NCBI RefSeq assembly: GCF_900109925.1
Contig: NZ_FOBW01000004.1
Location: 124,001 to 188,000 of the forward strand
Direction of reading: 5' to 3'
Source of the DNA: Mesobacillus persicus
GTDB lineage: Bacteria; Bacillota; Bacilli; Bacillales; Cytobacillaceae
Length of the DNA: 64,000 bases
Made by a program: the position numbers and the translations under genes. The notes beneath the pieces are model-generated. The model was not told where the DNA came from and did not search any database. It saw only the letters and a program-made list of their open reading frames with translations. Shown piece after piece: positions 15,095-22,379 of the stretch; positions within the stretch are counted from its first letter, which is position 1, and each line of letters opens with the position of its first letter.

Positions 15095-16234
15095 ATGAAG
15101 GCTGTCACTTTTCAAGGTGCAAAAGATATACAAGTTAAAAAAGTAGCAGATCCTGTCATCGAAAAGAGCGATGATGTCATTGTCCGAATTACCTCAACAG
15201 CCATTTGTGGTTCTGACCTCCATATTTACCTAGGCGGAATGCCAACTCGTCCTGGGTTTATTATCGGGCATGAGCCGATGGGCATTGTTGAGGAAGTAGG
15301 ACCTGATGTAAAAAAGGTGAAAAAAGGCGATCGTGTGATTCTCCCGTTTACTGTATCTTGTGGGCATTGCTTCTACTGTCAGCATGAAATGGAAAGTCAG
15401 TGTGAGAACTCTAATTCGAATCCTGATATTGATTCTGGAGCTTATTTTGGCTATACCGAGCGTTATGGCAATTACCCTGGTGGTCAAGCTGAGTTTTTAC
15501 GAGTGCCCTATGGAAACTTTATGCCGTTTAAAATTCCAGAGTCATGCGAACTAGAGGATGAGGCTTTGTTGTTTATATCCGATGTCCTCCCAACAGCCTA
15601 TTGGAGCGTAGAGCATGCTGGTGTAAAGCCAAACGATACCGTCGTTGTACTCGGCTGTGGTCCTGTCGGATTGATGGTCCAAAAGTTTGCCTGGATGAAA
15701 GGGGCTAAACGGGTGATAGCCATTGATAACGTCCCCTATCGCCTGAGACATGCGAAGTTAAAAAATAACGTCGAAGTGTTTAATTTTGAGGACTTTGAAG
15801 ATACAGGAGCTTATATTAGGGAAATCACTAAGGGCGGAGCAGATGTAGTAATTGATTGTGTTGGGATGGATGGAAAAAAATCCGTTGTCGAAAAGGTTGA
15901 ACAGAAATTAAAAATACAAGGTGGAACGTTGAGTGCCATTCAAATAGCGAAAAATTCCGTGCGAAAATTTGGCACCATTCAGCTTACCGGCGTTTACGGG
16001 TCTATGTATAATATGTTTCCACTTGGCAATATTTTCGAAAGAAATGTGACCCTAAAAACGGGACAAGCGCCGGTTATCCACTATATGCCGAAGCTTTATG
16101 AAATGATTGTAAATGGTGATATTGACCCTACCGAAATTATAACCCACAAAATCCCCCTCGATCAGGCGAGTGACGCTTATCGAATGTTTAGCGAGCATGA
16201 GGATGAAGTGATTAAAGTCATTTTAAAACCATGA
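15095..16234 (+). CDS. Zinc-dependent alcohol dehydrogenase (MDR superfamily)
   Basis: NAD(P)-dependent medium-chain dehydrogenase, 379 residues, starting at ATG 15095 behind AGGAGG. Catalytic zinc ligands are Cys38 (AICGSD) and His59-Glu60 (GHEPMG). Structural zinc cysteines are at 89, 92, 95 and 103. The Rossmann motif reads GCGPVGLM. The length and insert resemble formaldehyde dehydrogenase/threonine-dehydrogenase-like proteins rather than classic ethanol dehydrogenase. It follows the AOR locus and could interconvert alcohols and the aldehydes AOR uses, but that link rests only on proximity. Confidence 0.88.
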   Translation: MKAVTFQGAKDIQVKKVADPVIEKSDDVIVRITSTAICGSDLHIYLGGMPTRPGFIIGHEPMGIVEEVGPDVKKVKKGDRVILPFTVSCGHCFYCQHEMESQCENSNSNPDIDSGAYFGYTERYGNYPGGQAEFLRVPYGNFMPFKIPESCELEDEALLFISDVLPTAYWSVEHAGVKPNDTVVVLGCGPVGLMVQKFAWMKGAKRVIAIDNVPYRLRHAKLKNNVEVFNFEDFEDTGAYIREITKGGADVVIDCVGMDGKKSVVEKVEQKLKIQGGTLSAIQIAKNSVRKFGTIQLTGVYGSMYNMFPLGNIFERNVTLKTGQAPVIHYMPKLYEMIVNGDIDPTEIITHKIPLDQASDAYRMFSEHEDEVIKVILKP

Positions 16235-16241
16235 GGAAAAC

Positions 16242-16272
16242 CTCCCCACTTGACTGGGGAGATTCTCTTTTA
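16242..16272 (+). terminator. Terminator of the alcohol dehydrogenase gene
   Basis: Stem CTCCCCA / TGGGGAG followed by a T-rich stretch; it also lies at the end of the convergent Gfo/Idh gene. Confidence 0.7.
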
Positions 16273-16275
16273 TTC

Positions 16276-17262
16276 TCATTTCTTGTCGGCTGGGAAAACT
16301 ACCCCGATTTGCTTACGGCACTCATCGAGGATTTCCATGACTATTAACGAATGGTCATGCGAGTTCACCTTAGATTCTAATTGTCCTTGATTAACCAACG
16401 TAATGAATTCCTCAACTTCATAATACATCGATTGACTCTTTTGCGGGACTGTCAGGTCCTCTATTTCGCCACTTCGGTAACGAATTTCCACCTTTTCAGG
16501 AACATTGATTTTGTCAAAAACAAGATTTCCTTTTTCTCCTTGAATTTCTGAAGGGACAGCAGAGTCAGTAATTTTTGAGAACATAACAACCGCATCCATA
16601 TCCGGATAGTTTAGGACAATACTTCCTGAACCATCTACTCCGGTTTCTAGCAGAATACCCGTTGCCTTCACCTCATTAGGTTTTCCAAATAAGACAACTA
16701 GAGGATATATACAATAAATCCCGATGTCCATCAGCGCCCCATTTGAAAACTCCGGTTTGAAGGCATTTAGGATATTTCCCTCCTTATAGGCATCATAGCG
16801 TGAGGAATACTGACAATAGCTTGCAAAGTAGCGGCGAACCTTCCCGATTTTAAGGACATTTTTACTTATCTCCTGAAAGTTTGGCACCAAGGTCGACTTC
16901 AATGCTTCCATCAATACCACATTATGCTTTTTAGCCGCCTCTATCATTGCTCTTAATTCAACCGAATTAGAAGCAATCGGCTTTTCACAAAGCACATGCT
17001 TCCCTTGTTCGAGGAAAATCATGGCCTGCTTGGCATGAAGAGAAGTTGGACTAGCAATGTAAACCGCGTCAATTTCATTACTAGAGGCCATCGTATGTAA
17101 ATCAGTGAAAATGGACTTGACCTGGTACCTAGTAGCGAATTCACGCGCCCTCTCCTCAGTCCGGGAATAAACTGCCGCTAATTTAAACTCAGGATGCTCG
17201 TTTGCTCCTTCAATAAATGCTTCTGTTATCCAGTTTGTTCCGATTACTCCAAAACGAATCAT
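16276..17262 (-). CDS. Gfo/Idh/MocA-family oxidoreductase
   Basis: NAD(P)-dependent dehydrogenase acting on a sugar, inositol or similar substrate. The 328-residue protein has an N-terminal Rossmann fold (GVIGTNWITEAFIEGA) and the hallmark EKP motif in LCEKPIASN, followed by the (beta-alpha) substrate domain with the GALMDIGIYCIYPL segment that carries the catalytic His-equivalent region of the family. A good GGGAGG site precedes ATG 17262. It stands alone, with nothing nearby to reveal the substrate. Confidence 0.88.
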   Translation of the reverse strand: MIRFGVIGTNWITEAFIEGANEHPEFKLAAVYSRTEERAREFATRYQVKSIFTDLHTMASSNEIDAVYIASPTSLHAKQAMIFLEQGKHVLCEKPIASNSVELRAMIEAAKKHNVVLMEALKSTLVPNFQEISKNVLKIGKVRRYFASYCQYSSRYDAYKEGNILNAFKPEFSNGALMDIGIYCIYPLVVLFGKPNEVKATGILLETGVDGSGSIVLNYPDMDAVVMFSKITDSAVPSEIQGEKGNLVFDKINVPEKVEIRYRSGEIEDLTVPQKSQSMYYEVEEFITLVNQGQLESKVNSHDHSLIVMEILDECRKQIGVVFPADKK

Positions 17263-17439
17263 AGGTATCCTCCCTTGAATAGATCTTACTGTTAACTTAT
17301 CCTTTAAAACATGATTCTACAAATATTCTACCTGACTCCCTTCCAGGACAATCGTCTTAGCCCCATCGGCGCACTCTGATTGGGAAAGAAGTTGGATCAC
17401 AAATTTACCATTTGTTGGTGGCAGAATACCTAGATTACT

Positions 17440-17476
17440 CAAAAAAGAGCAGACCGGAGTCATGCTCTTTTAGAGA
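17440..17476 (-). terminator. Terminator of the YeeE/YedE gene
   Basis: Reverse strand: AAAAGAGCA ... TGCTCTTTTTT hairpin about 70 bases after the transporter stop codon. Confidence 0.65.
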
Positions 17477-17544
17477 AAATGGCATTTGAATTGATCACTT
17501 TAGACTATCGTTCATTCATAGAGAGAAGCTTACAGTTCCCCCAA

Positions 17545-18789
17545 TTAACAAATCGAATCATTGGGTTTCGGATTCTTTAACCCAAATAATGGACGGATAA
17601 ATAATGCTAGGTACGTTCCGAGCATGGCCATCACACCCCAAACCCAGCCATGAGCACTAAAGGAAGCAATTCCACTAAAATAGGCACCGATATTACAACC
17701 GAAAGCTAAACGTGCACCGTAGCCCATCATGAGACCGCCAACTACCGCTGCCCCAGCTACACCTGGCTTAATTTTACCTGGCTTAAATGTACCTTGTGCA
17801 GCAGCTGATAGGAAAGCACCGATTAGGATACCAAAGTTCATCACGCTAGTTCCGTCCATTAACACTGAATTAGTCAGCTTGTCAGATCCAGCGAAGTAAC
17901 CCCATGTTGATACGTCAACACCCATAGCCATCATTGCTTTTCCACCCCAGAGAGTAAATCCTGAAGTGATTCCCCATGGGCTTCCCTTCACCATTAACGT
18001 TAAGGCATTTAGAAGGGCTAGCACAATCGCGGCACCAAATAACGGCCAAGCTCCACGAACCACCTTCTTCCACCCTTGCGTTGTAGCTAAAGGTTTCATC
18101 ATTGGTGGATTTTTCTTCTTCGCAAAAAGAACACAAAGCCAATAGATTAAGCCTAAAACGATAAGTTGCACGATTAAAGCCCCGAAGTACCCTAACCCAG
18201 TTGACTCAGCTAAAGAAAATGCTGGAAGCGCAGGTGTTTCTTCCATCCAGAAAGTAAAATGATATGCACCAAGAACCGACCCAGCAATGAAGGCAATTAA
18301 CGTTAGAATCATCGAGGATGATCCGCCGCCAACATTATAAAGGGTTCCGGAAGCACAGCCATTTCCCAACTGCATTCCCACTCCAAAAATGAACGCTCCA
18401 ACGATAACACTTACCCCAACAGGGTTCACATTTCCTGAGGGTGTATCACCAGTAAAACTAAAACCTGTACCTAAAATGATTGCAAACAAAATAGAAGCAA
18501 CCGCTAGCATGACCATATGTGCTTGTAAGCCTTGGACATTTCCGACTGAAACAAGTCGTCTAAAAGCGGATGTAAACCCGAAGCGGGCATACAATAAAGC
18601 AGCTCCAAGTGCAAGGCCGATGATATATAATGTTCCCTGTGTCCAGCCAGCAACTGTCACAATACTAATGTATAAAATAATTGCGGCAATGGTCCCTAAT
18701 GCTACATATGGCTTTTGCATCGGGCTTAACTCTGTTACAACTGTAGTTGATCTACCATCCCAATTTGTTGCGAATGATGTTTGTGCCAC
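17545..18789 (-). CDS. YeeE/YedE (TsuA-like) sulfur-compound transporter
   Basis: Polytopic membrane protein of 414 residues with about ten helices, of the family that takes up thiosulfate through relayed cysteine contacts. The hallmark cysteine segments GNGCASGTLYNVGGG in the first half and FGCNIGAYFSG in the second show the internal duplication. The start is taken as GTG 18789, well spaced behind GAGGTG; a GTG nine bases earlier lies inside that ribosome site. No TusA gene is adjacent. The promoter (18838-18866) is overlapped by an inverted repeat, so repression by a sulfur- or persulfide-responsive factor is plausible but unproven. Confidence 0.88.
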   Translation of the reverse strand: MAQTSFATNWDGRSTTVVTELSPMQKPYVALGTIAAIILYISIVTVAGWTQGTLYIIGLALGAALLYARFGFTSAFRRLVSVGNVQGLQAHMVMLAVASILFAIILGTGFSFTGDTPSGNVNPVGVSVIVGAFIFGVGMQLGNGCASGTLYNVGGGSSSMILTLIAFIAGSVLGAYHFTFWMEETPALPAFSLAESTGLGYFGALIVQLIVLGLIYWLCVLFAKKKNPPMMKPLATTQGWKKVVRGAWPLFGAAIVLALLNALTLMVKGSPWGITSGFTLWGGKAMMAMGVDVSTWGYFAGSDKLTNSVLMDGTSVMNFGILIGAFLSAAAQGTFKPGKIKPGVAGAAVVGGLMMGYGARLAFGCNIGAYFSGIASFSAHGWVWGVMAMLGTYLALFIRPLFGLKNPKPNDSIC

Positions 18790-18817
18790 TTTATTCACCT
18801 CATATTCTCATAAGTTT

Positions 18818-18866
18818 AGTTGGAATAAACTTTCCTTATATTATCCTAATTAATCCAACTTGTAAA
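18818..18866 (-). promoter_or_regulatory. YeeE promoter with operator-like inverted repeat
   Basis: Reverse strand: TTTACA (18861-18866), 17 bp, TAATAT (18838-18843). AGTTGGAATAA (18818-18828) and TTAATCCAACT (18850-18860) form an 11-bp inverted repeat with one mismatch that brackets the -10. This is a typical repressor layout. Confidence 0.55.
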
Positions 18867-18922
18867 CTATGAAAATAGGAAAAACGGATAATCACTTTTA
18901 TACTGATGTTAAAAAGTGGCAC

Positions 18923-18951
18923 TTGTTTTTGTAACGGTAGGATGGTATATT
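18923..18951 (+). promoter_or_regulatory. Candidate promoter of the orphan small RNA
   Basis: TTGTTT (18923-18928), exactly 17 bp, TATATT (18946-18951). Transcription would start near 18958. Confidence 0.45.
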
Positions 18952-18957
18952 AATTAA

Positions 18958-19067
18958 GCGATGAGCTGAGTTGGATAAGTCGGCAGACACTCCTTTTAGG
19001 AAATGCACGATGTGGCGTGCAGTCTGTCGCCCCAATACGCAAAGACGCCTGCTTGCAGGCGTCTTTT
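18958..19067 (+). ncRNA. Candidate structured small RNA of about 110 nt
   Basis: Nested helices are visible: outer GCG/CGC and TTGG/CCAA, then GGC-AGAC pairing with GTCT-GTC-GCC enclosing two hairpins, TCCT-TTT-AGGA and TGCACG-ATGTGG-CGTGCA. This three-way junction is followed directly by a strong terminator. A promoter with 17-bp spacing lies upstream and there is no reading frame of note. No Rfam family was recognised. Confidence 0.5.
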
Positions 19068-19070
19068 TTA
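19041..19070. terminator. Strong terminator shared by the small RNA and the DUF418 gene
   Basis: Perfect stem AAAGACGCCTGC / GCAGGCGTCTTT with a T-run on the plus strand. The minus-strand DUF418 gene ends at 19068, so it may serve that side too. Confidence 0.85.
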
Positions 19071-20081
19071 TTTATCCTCCTGTTTATGTAACATAAGAGG
19101 AGGAATTTCTAAGTAGGTCACCATTCTCCAAACCCATTCTAGTGGACCAAATCGGAAGAAATGCAACCACAAAATGCTAAAGATTAGTTGGCTGGCAAGT
19201 ATTGCTAGGCAAATAAACAATGATTGCAGATAACTGACTTTCCCAAGTAAGTCGAGCCCATAGCCAGCAAAAAGAATTAACACCGTTTGTAGGACATAGT
19301 TGGTTAAGGCCATCCGACCATAGTATTTTAAGGGTGAAAGTAGTTTTTGAATGATTGGAATTTGTATTATAAGAATAAACAAACCTACATAAAAGGCCGA
19401 TACGATTGGCCCCACCATGATTCCGATATGATAAAACCAATACATTTCCAAGGTCCCTTCCGCACTAAGTGAAGGGGCCTGTTTGTTATGATAAAAAACG
19501 ACCATAAGCGATAACAGGAAAAGAATGCCCGTACACCACCAAAATTTTCTCCTCTTTGCTACCAAATCCTCAAATAAACGATATTGACCTGCTGTGAGTC
19601 CTAGTAAAATAAGAGCAACCGGAAGTAAGGGCTTGATGGCAAGCAGACCGAACAGTAGAAGGAGCAGCAAGCCAATCGTAAGGTTGATCTCTTTTTTTAG
19701 CTTATAAAAAGGAAGAACAAGTAATCCACTAACCGCATATACAGTCAGTGCCTCACCAGGGTGAAAGCTGTAATGGACCAATCCAAACAGAAACATGACC
19801 AAAATCCTTCGCAGAAATAGAATCGTTCCATTCTTCCCTTTTGCATTAACTCGCGAGATAAACAGGTAGAAACCAATTCCAAACAAAAAGGAAAAGATGG
19901 TGTAAAATCGTCCTTCTACAAATAAATATAAGAACTTCCAATAAGCTGCATCTAGCGTATCTGGACTTGGTATTTGTGCAGATAATAGAAAAACGATGTT
20001 AATGAGAATGATCCCTAACAGCGCAAATCCCCTTAAATAGTCTAGTGTGTCAATGCGGTCCTTTGTCTCTATTGAGTTCAT
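19068..20081 (-). CDS. DUF418 (YeiB-like) membrane protein
   Basis: Integral membrane protein of 337 residues with about eight to ten hydrophobic helices. The N-terminus, RIDTLDYLRGFALLGIILIN, is the signature opening of the DUF418/YeiB family, and the C-terminal part with YYGRMALTNYVLQT is its conserved core. The family is related to acyltransferase-3-like heparan-type acetyltransferases; its substrate is unknown. The start follows AAGGGGGG. It is a single gene convergent with the candidate small RNA. Confidence 0.88.
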   Translation of the reverse strand: MNSIETKDRIDTLDYLRGFALLGIILINIVFLLSAQIPSPDTLDAAYWKFLYLFVEGRFYTIFSFLFGIGFYLFISRVNAKGKNGTILFLRRILVMFLFGLVHYSFHPGEALTVYAVSGLLVLPFYKLKKEINLTIGLLLLLLFGLLAIKPLLPVALILLGLTAGQYRLFEDLVAKRRKFWWCTGILFLLSLMVVFYHNKQAPSLSAEGTLEMYWFYHIGIMVGPIVSAFYVGLFILIIQIPIIQKLLSPLKYYGRMALTNYVLQTVLILFAGYGLDLLGKVSYLQSLFICLAILASQLIFSILWLHFFRFGPLEWVWRMVTYLEIPPLMLHKQEDK

Positions 20082-20258
20082 GGGAACCCCCCCTTCCCTT
20101 TCGTTCTAGTAAAAAGAAACACTCCTTATCAAAGGAGCGCTCTAATTTTATCTTATTTAAATATAACCACACTTCTATTGAATAGGCAAAATGCTTGGTT
20201 AGGCTTTCCTAACGCAGCACCCATTTACCCTAATATTCTTGATAGGCAACCGTTTAAA

Positions 20259-20528
20259 TTATGCCTTTTGTCGTTGTTTTAACTTATCTAGTAATTCGGG
20301 CACATCGTTGGCATCGATGAATTCCCCGTTCACGATTGCATAAGGGGACAGTTTGCACTCTTCACACTTACTTTGGCACTGATATTCCTTATAAGTGACG
20401 TTCTTTTGGTTAAGAAATGCTTCATAATCTGTGAAATGCTCCTCTTTTAAAAAGCGATCAAGGTTTTTCTCACAAAAATCTATTTGTAATTTCTTATCTT
20501 TTGTAAAAAGCTTTGCTAGAAAACTCAC
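20259..20528 (-). CDS. DUF1450 family protein
   Basis: Small soluble protein of 89 residues with a GTG start (GGGGG upstream). Cysteines occur at FCEKN and in the cluster CQSKCEECKLSPYAIVNGEFI, a pattern of the DUF1450/YuzB-like family, which has a thioredoxin-like or ferredoxin-like outline. The function is unknown; a metal or redox role is only suggested by the CxxxCxxC cluster. It is monocistronic. Confidence 0.8.
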   Translation of the reverse strand: MSFLAKLFTKDKKLQIDFCEKNLDRFLKEEHFTDYEAFLNQKNVTYKEYQCQSKCEECKLSPYAIVNGEFIDANDVPELLDKLKQRQKA

Positions 20529-20654
20529 GCACCAAGGCCCCCTTTCTGAAGGTTTGTCCGCTTAGTTGCGAACCATTGGTCATCCACTTTACATACTACT
20601 ATCTTAATACGTATTTACAATAACGCAAGTAAAGAGCAACAGGGAGTTTTTAGA

Positions 20655-20691
20655 AAGAAAAAAGAACCTTGCGATTTTAACAAGGTTCTTT
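20655..20691 (-). terminator. Terminator of the mhqO-like gene
   Basis: Reverse strand: perfect 11-bp stem AAAGAACCTTG / CAAGGTTCTTT followed by more T. Confidence 0.88.
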
Positions 20692-20695
20692 ACGA

Positions 20696-21673
20696 TTATT
20701 CTTTAGTAAAATCGATTGTGCTTCTCACCGTATCAATAGGACGAACCATCTTTTCGATTTGTTCACGCTTCGACTCTAAGAATGGAGGCAAGGACAATTT
20801 CTCACCAAGAGTCTCATAGGGTTCGTCGCCCATAAAACCAGGACCATCGGTTGCAAACTCAAATAAAATTTGCGGGGCCACTCTCGAATAGAGCGAACCA
20901 AAAAAGAAGCGATCTACAAATCCTGATGTTTGGAAACCGAAGCTACGCAGATGCTGATCCCAGTCTTCCAACACCGAGCGATCATCGACACGGAAAGCAG
21001 CATGGTGTACCGTTCCAAACCCTTGTTGAGCCTGTGGAAGAATCGTATTATGCTCAGCAATCACTTGTGCCCCGTTTCCACCTTCACCGACCTCAAATAA
21101 ATGAAAAGAGCCTTCTTGGGCAATTACTTTAAACTGTAGGACCTTCTCCATCATTTCCTTAAAATAATCAAACTGAGCAATCCGAACGAAAAGTGGTCCT
21201 AGACCAGTAATCGCATATTCGAGCGGGACCGGACCCTTTTCCCACGGAGTCCCAGCCGCAACGCCTTCATTGTTTTCATCTGAAATCAACTGGTATTGCT
21301 GATCATCAAAATCAACAAACGAGATGGTCTTTTTCCCAAATTGCTCCTTAATCCCTGTATGCTTGACCTTTAAACGATCAAAACGTTTTTCCCAATAATC
21401 TAGTGCAGCATCACTTGGTACACGGAAAGAGGTTTTCGAAATCTCATTCGTCCCATGCTGTCCTTTAGGAATACCAGGAAAATCAAAAAAGGTCATATCT
21501 GTCCCTGGGCTACCAGTATCATCAGCAAAAAACAAATGGTACGTTTGGATATCATCTTGGTTGACAGTTTTCTTTACTAAGCGCATTCCAAGAATATATG
21601 TGAAAAATTCATAGTTTTTTTCGGCACTGCTCGTGATAGCGGTTACGTGGTGGATTCCTTTTAGGCCCTTCAT
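20696..21673 (-). CDS. mhqO: Ring-cleaving dioxygenase, MhqO/glyoxalase type
   Basis: Vicinal-oxygen-chelate protein of 325 residues with tandem glyoxalase-like domains. The N-terminal half begins GIHHVTAITSS, with the metal-ligand His; the second half has GTVHHAAFRVDD and the glutamate-side RVAPQILFEFATDGPGF. In B. subtilis the MhqO protein takes part in resistance to methylhydroquinone and other quinones. That regulation is supported here by a MhqR-like operator at 21738-21755. The start codon follows GGAGG. It has a strong terminator and no cotranscribed partner. Confidence 0.85.
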   Translation of the reverse strand: MKGLKGIHHVTAITSSAEKNYEFFTYILGMRLVKKTVNQDDIQTYHLFFADDTGSPGTDMTFFDFPGIPKGQHGTNEISKTSFRVPSDAALDYWEKRFDRLKVKHTGIKEQFGKKTISFVDFDDQQYQLISDENNEGVAAGTPWEKGPVPLEYAITGLGPLFVRIAQFDYFKEMMEKVLQFKVIAQEGSFHLFEVGEGGNGAQVIAEHNTILPQAQQGFGTVHHAAFRVDDRSVLEDWDQHLRSFGFQTSGFVDRFFFGSLYSRVAPQILFEFATDGPGFMGDEPYETLGEKLSLPPFLESKREQIEKMVRPIDTVRSTIDFTKE

Positions 21674-21737
21674 TTTTTCCCCTCCATAAATTCATGCTTA
21701 TATTATATTAACCACTTTAGGATATCTTTAGATTTAA

Positions 21738-21755
21738 TATCTTTAATTCGAGATA
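21738..21755. promoter_or_regulatory. MhqR-like operator
   Basis: TATCTTTAATTCGAGATA is an imperfect palindrome close to the B. subtilis MhqR box as I remember it (TATCTCGAATTCGAGATA). It lies 65 bp upstream of the mhqO-like start, with a second half-like copy (ATATCTTTAGAT) beside it. Confidence 0.65.
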
Positions 21756-21812
21756 AATATAACATGGAGCTTATGGTCTGTCAAACTAAAACAGGGAATC
21801 TGCTGTCCCCCG

Positions 21813-22004
21813 CTAGATTCCCTTTTGTTCACAATACCGATCAATAAGCTGTTCAATTTGATTCATCTCAGGATACTTACCAGAAAAATCAAATTTGATT
21901 TCTTCAATAAATTCACCTTGATGATAAACATGTATAGCTCCATTTTGTTCGATAACACTAAACTCTGGTTCGAAGCGAAATCCGTTGCGGTCTACTGCAC
22001 CCAA
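21813..22004 (-). CDS. Small YbxH-like (DUF5370) protein, 63 residues
   Basis: Starts at a TTG codon well spaced behind GGAGGG and reads MGAVDRNGFRFEPEFSVIEQ. It is acidic, without cysteine or signal. The pattern EPEFSV...GAIHVYHQGEFIEEIKFDFSG resembles the small Bacillus protein YbxH (DUF5370) as I recall it. The function is unknown. It is followed at once by repeat array C and the tmRNA terminator. Confidence 0.6.
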   Translation of the reverse strand: MGAVDRNGFRFEPEFSVIEQNGAIHVYHQGEFIEEIKFDFSGKYPEMNQIEQLIDRYCEQKGI

Positions 22005-22099
22005 TTGTTAACCCTCCTTATTTAAGGTCATTTGCAGTTATTATACCTAGAATGATTTCGAAATATTAAACTTTATGTGACCGACCCAACTTGAGGGCT

Positions 22100-22302
22100 A
22101 TTGGTGACCTTTCTCCCTTGACTTTGCTTCACTTAGGTCACCAATAACGCCTATTGGTGACCTTTCTCCCTTGGCTTTGCTTCATTTAGGTCACCAATAC
22201 CGCTTATTGGTGACCTTTCCCCTTGGTTTTGCTTCACTTAGGTCACCAATACCGCTTATTGGTGACCTTTCTCCTTGGTTTTGCTTCACTTAGGTCACCA
22301 AT
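22100..22302. repeat. Tandem repeat array C (52/53-bp hairpin unit)
   Basis: Four units begin ATTGGTGACC at 22100, 22153, 22206 and 22258 (spacings 53, 53, 52). Each unit is a hairpin: ATTGGTGACC pairs with GGTCACCAAT after a pyrimidine-rich loop of about 26 bases. It lies between the 63-residue gene and ssrA. Confidence 0.93.
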
Positions 22303-22330
22303 ACTAGCGCAACTGCTAGCTTTTTCACAT

Positions 22331-22359
22331 ATAAAAAAGACCAGCGAATCGCTGGTCTT
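22331..22359 (-). terminator. tmRNA terminator
   Basis: Reverse strand: AAGACCAGCGA / TCGCTGGTCTT followed by TTTTAT, 20 bases after the mature 3' end. Confidence 0.88.
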
Positions 22360-22379
22360 GTTGTTATCCACCTTATGTA

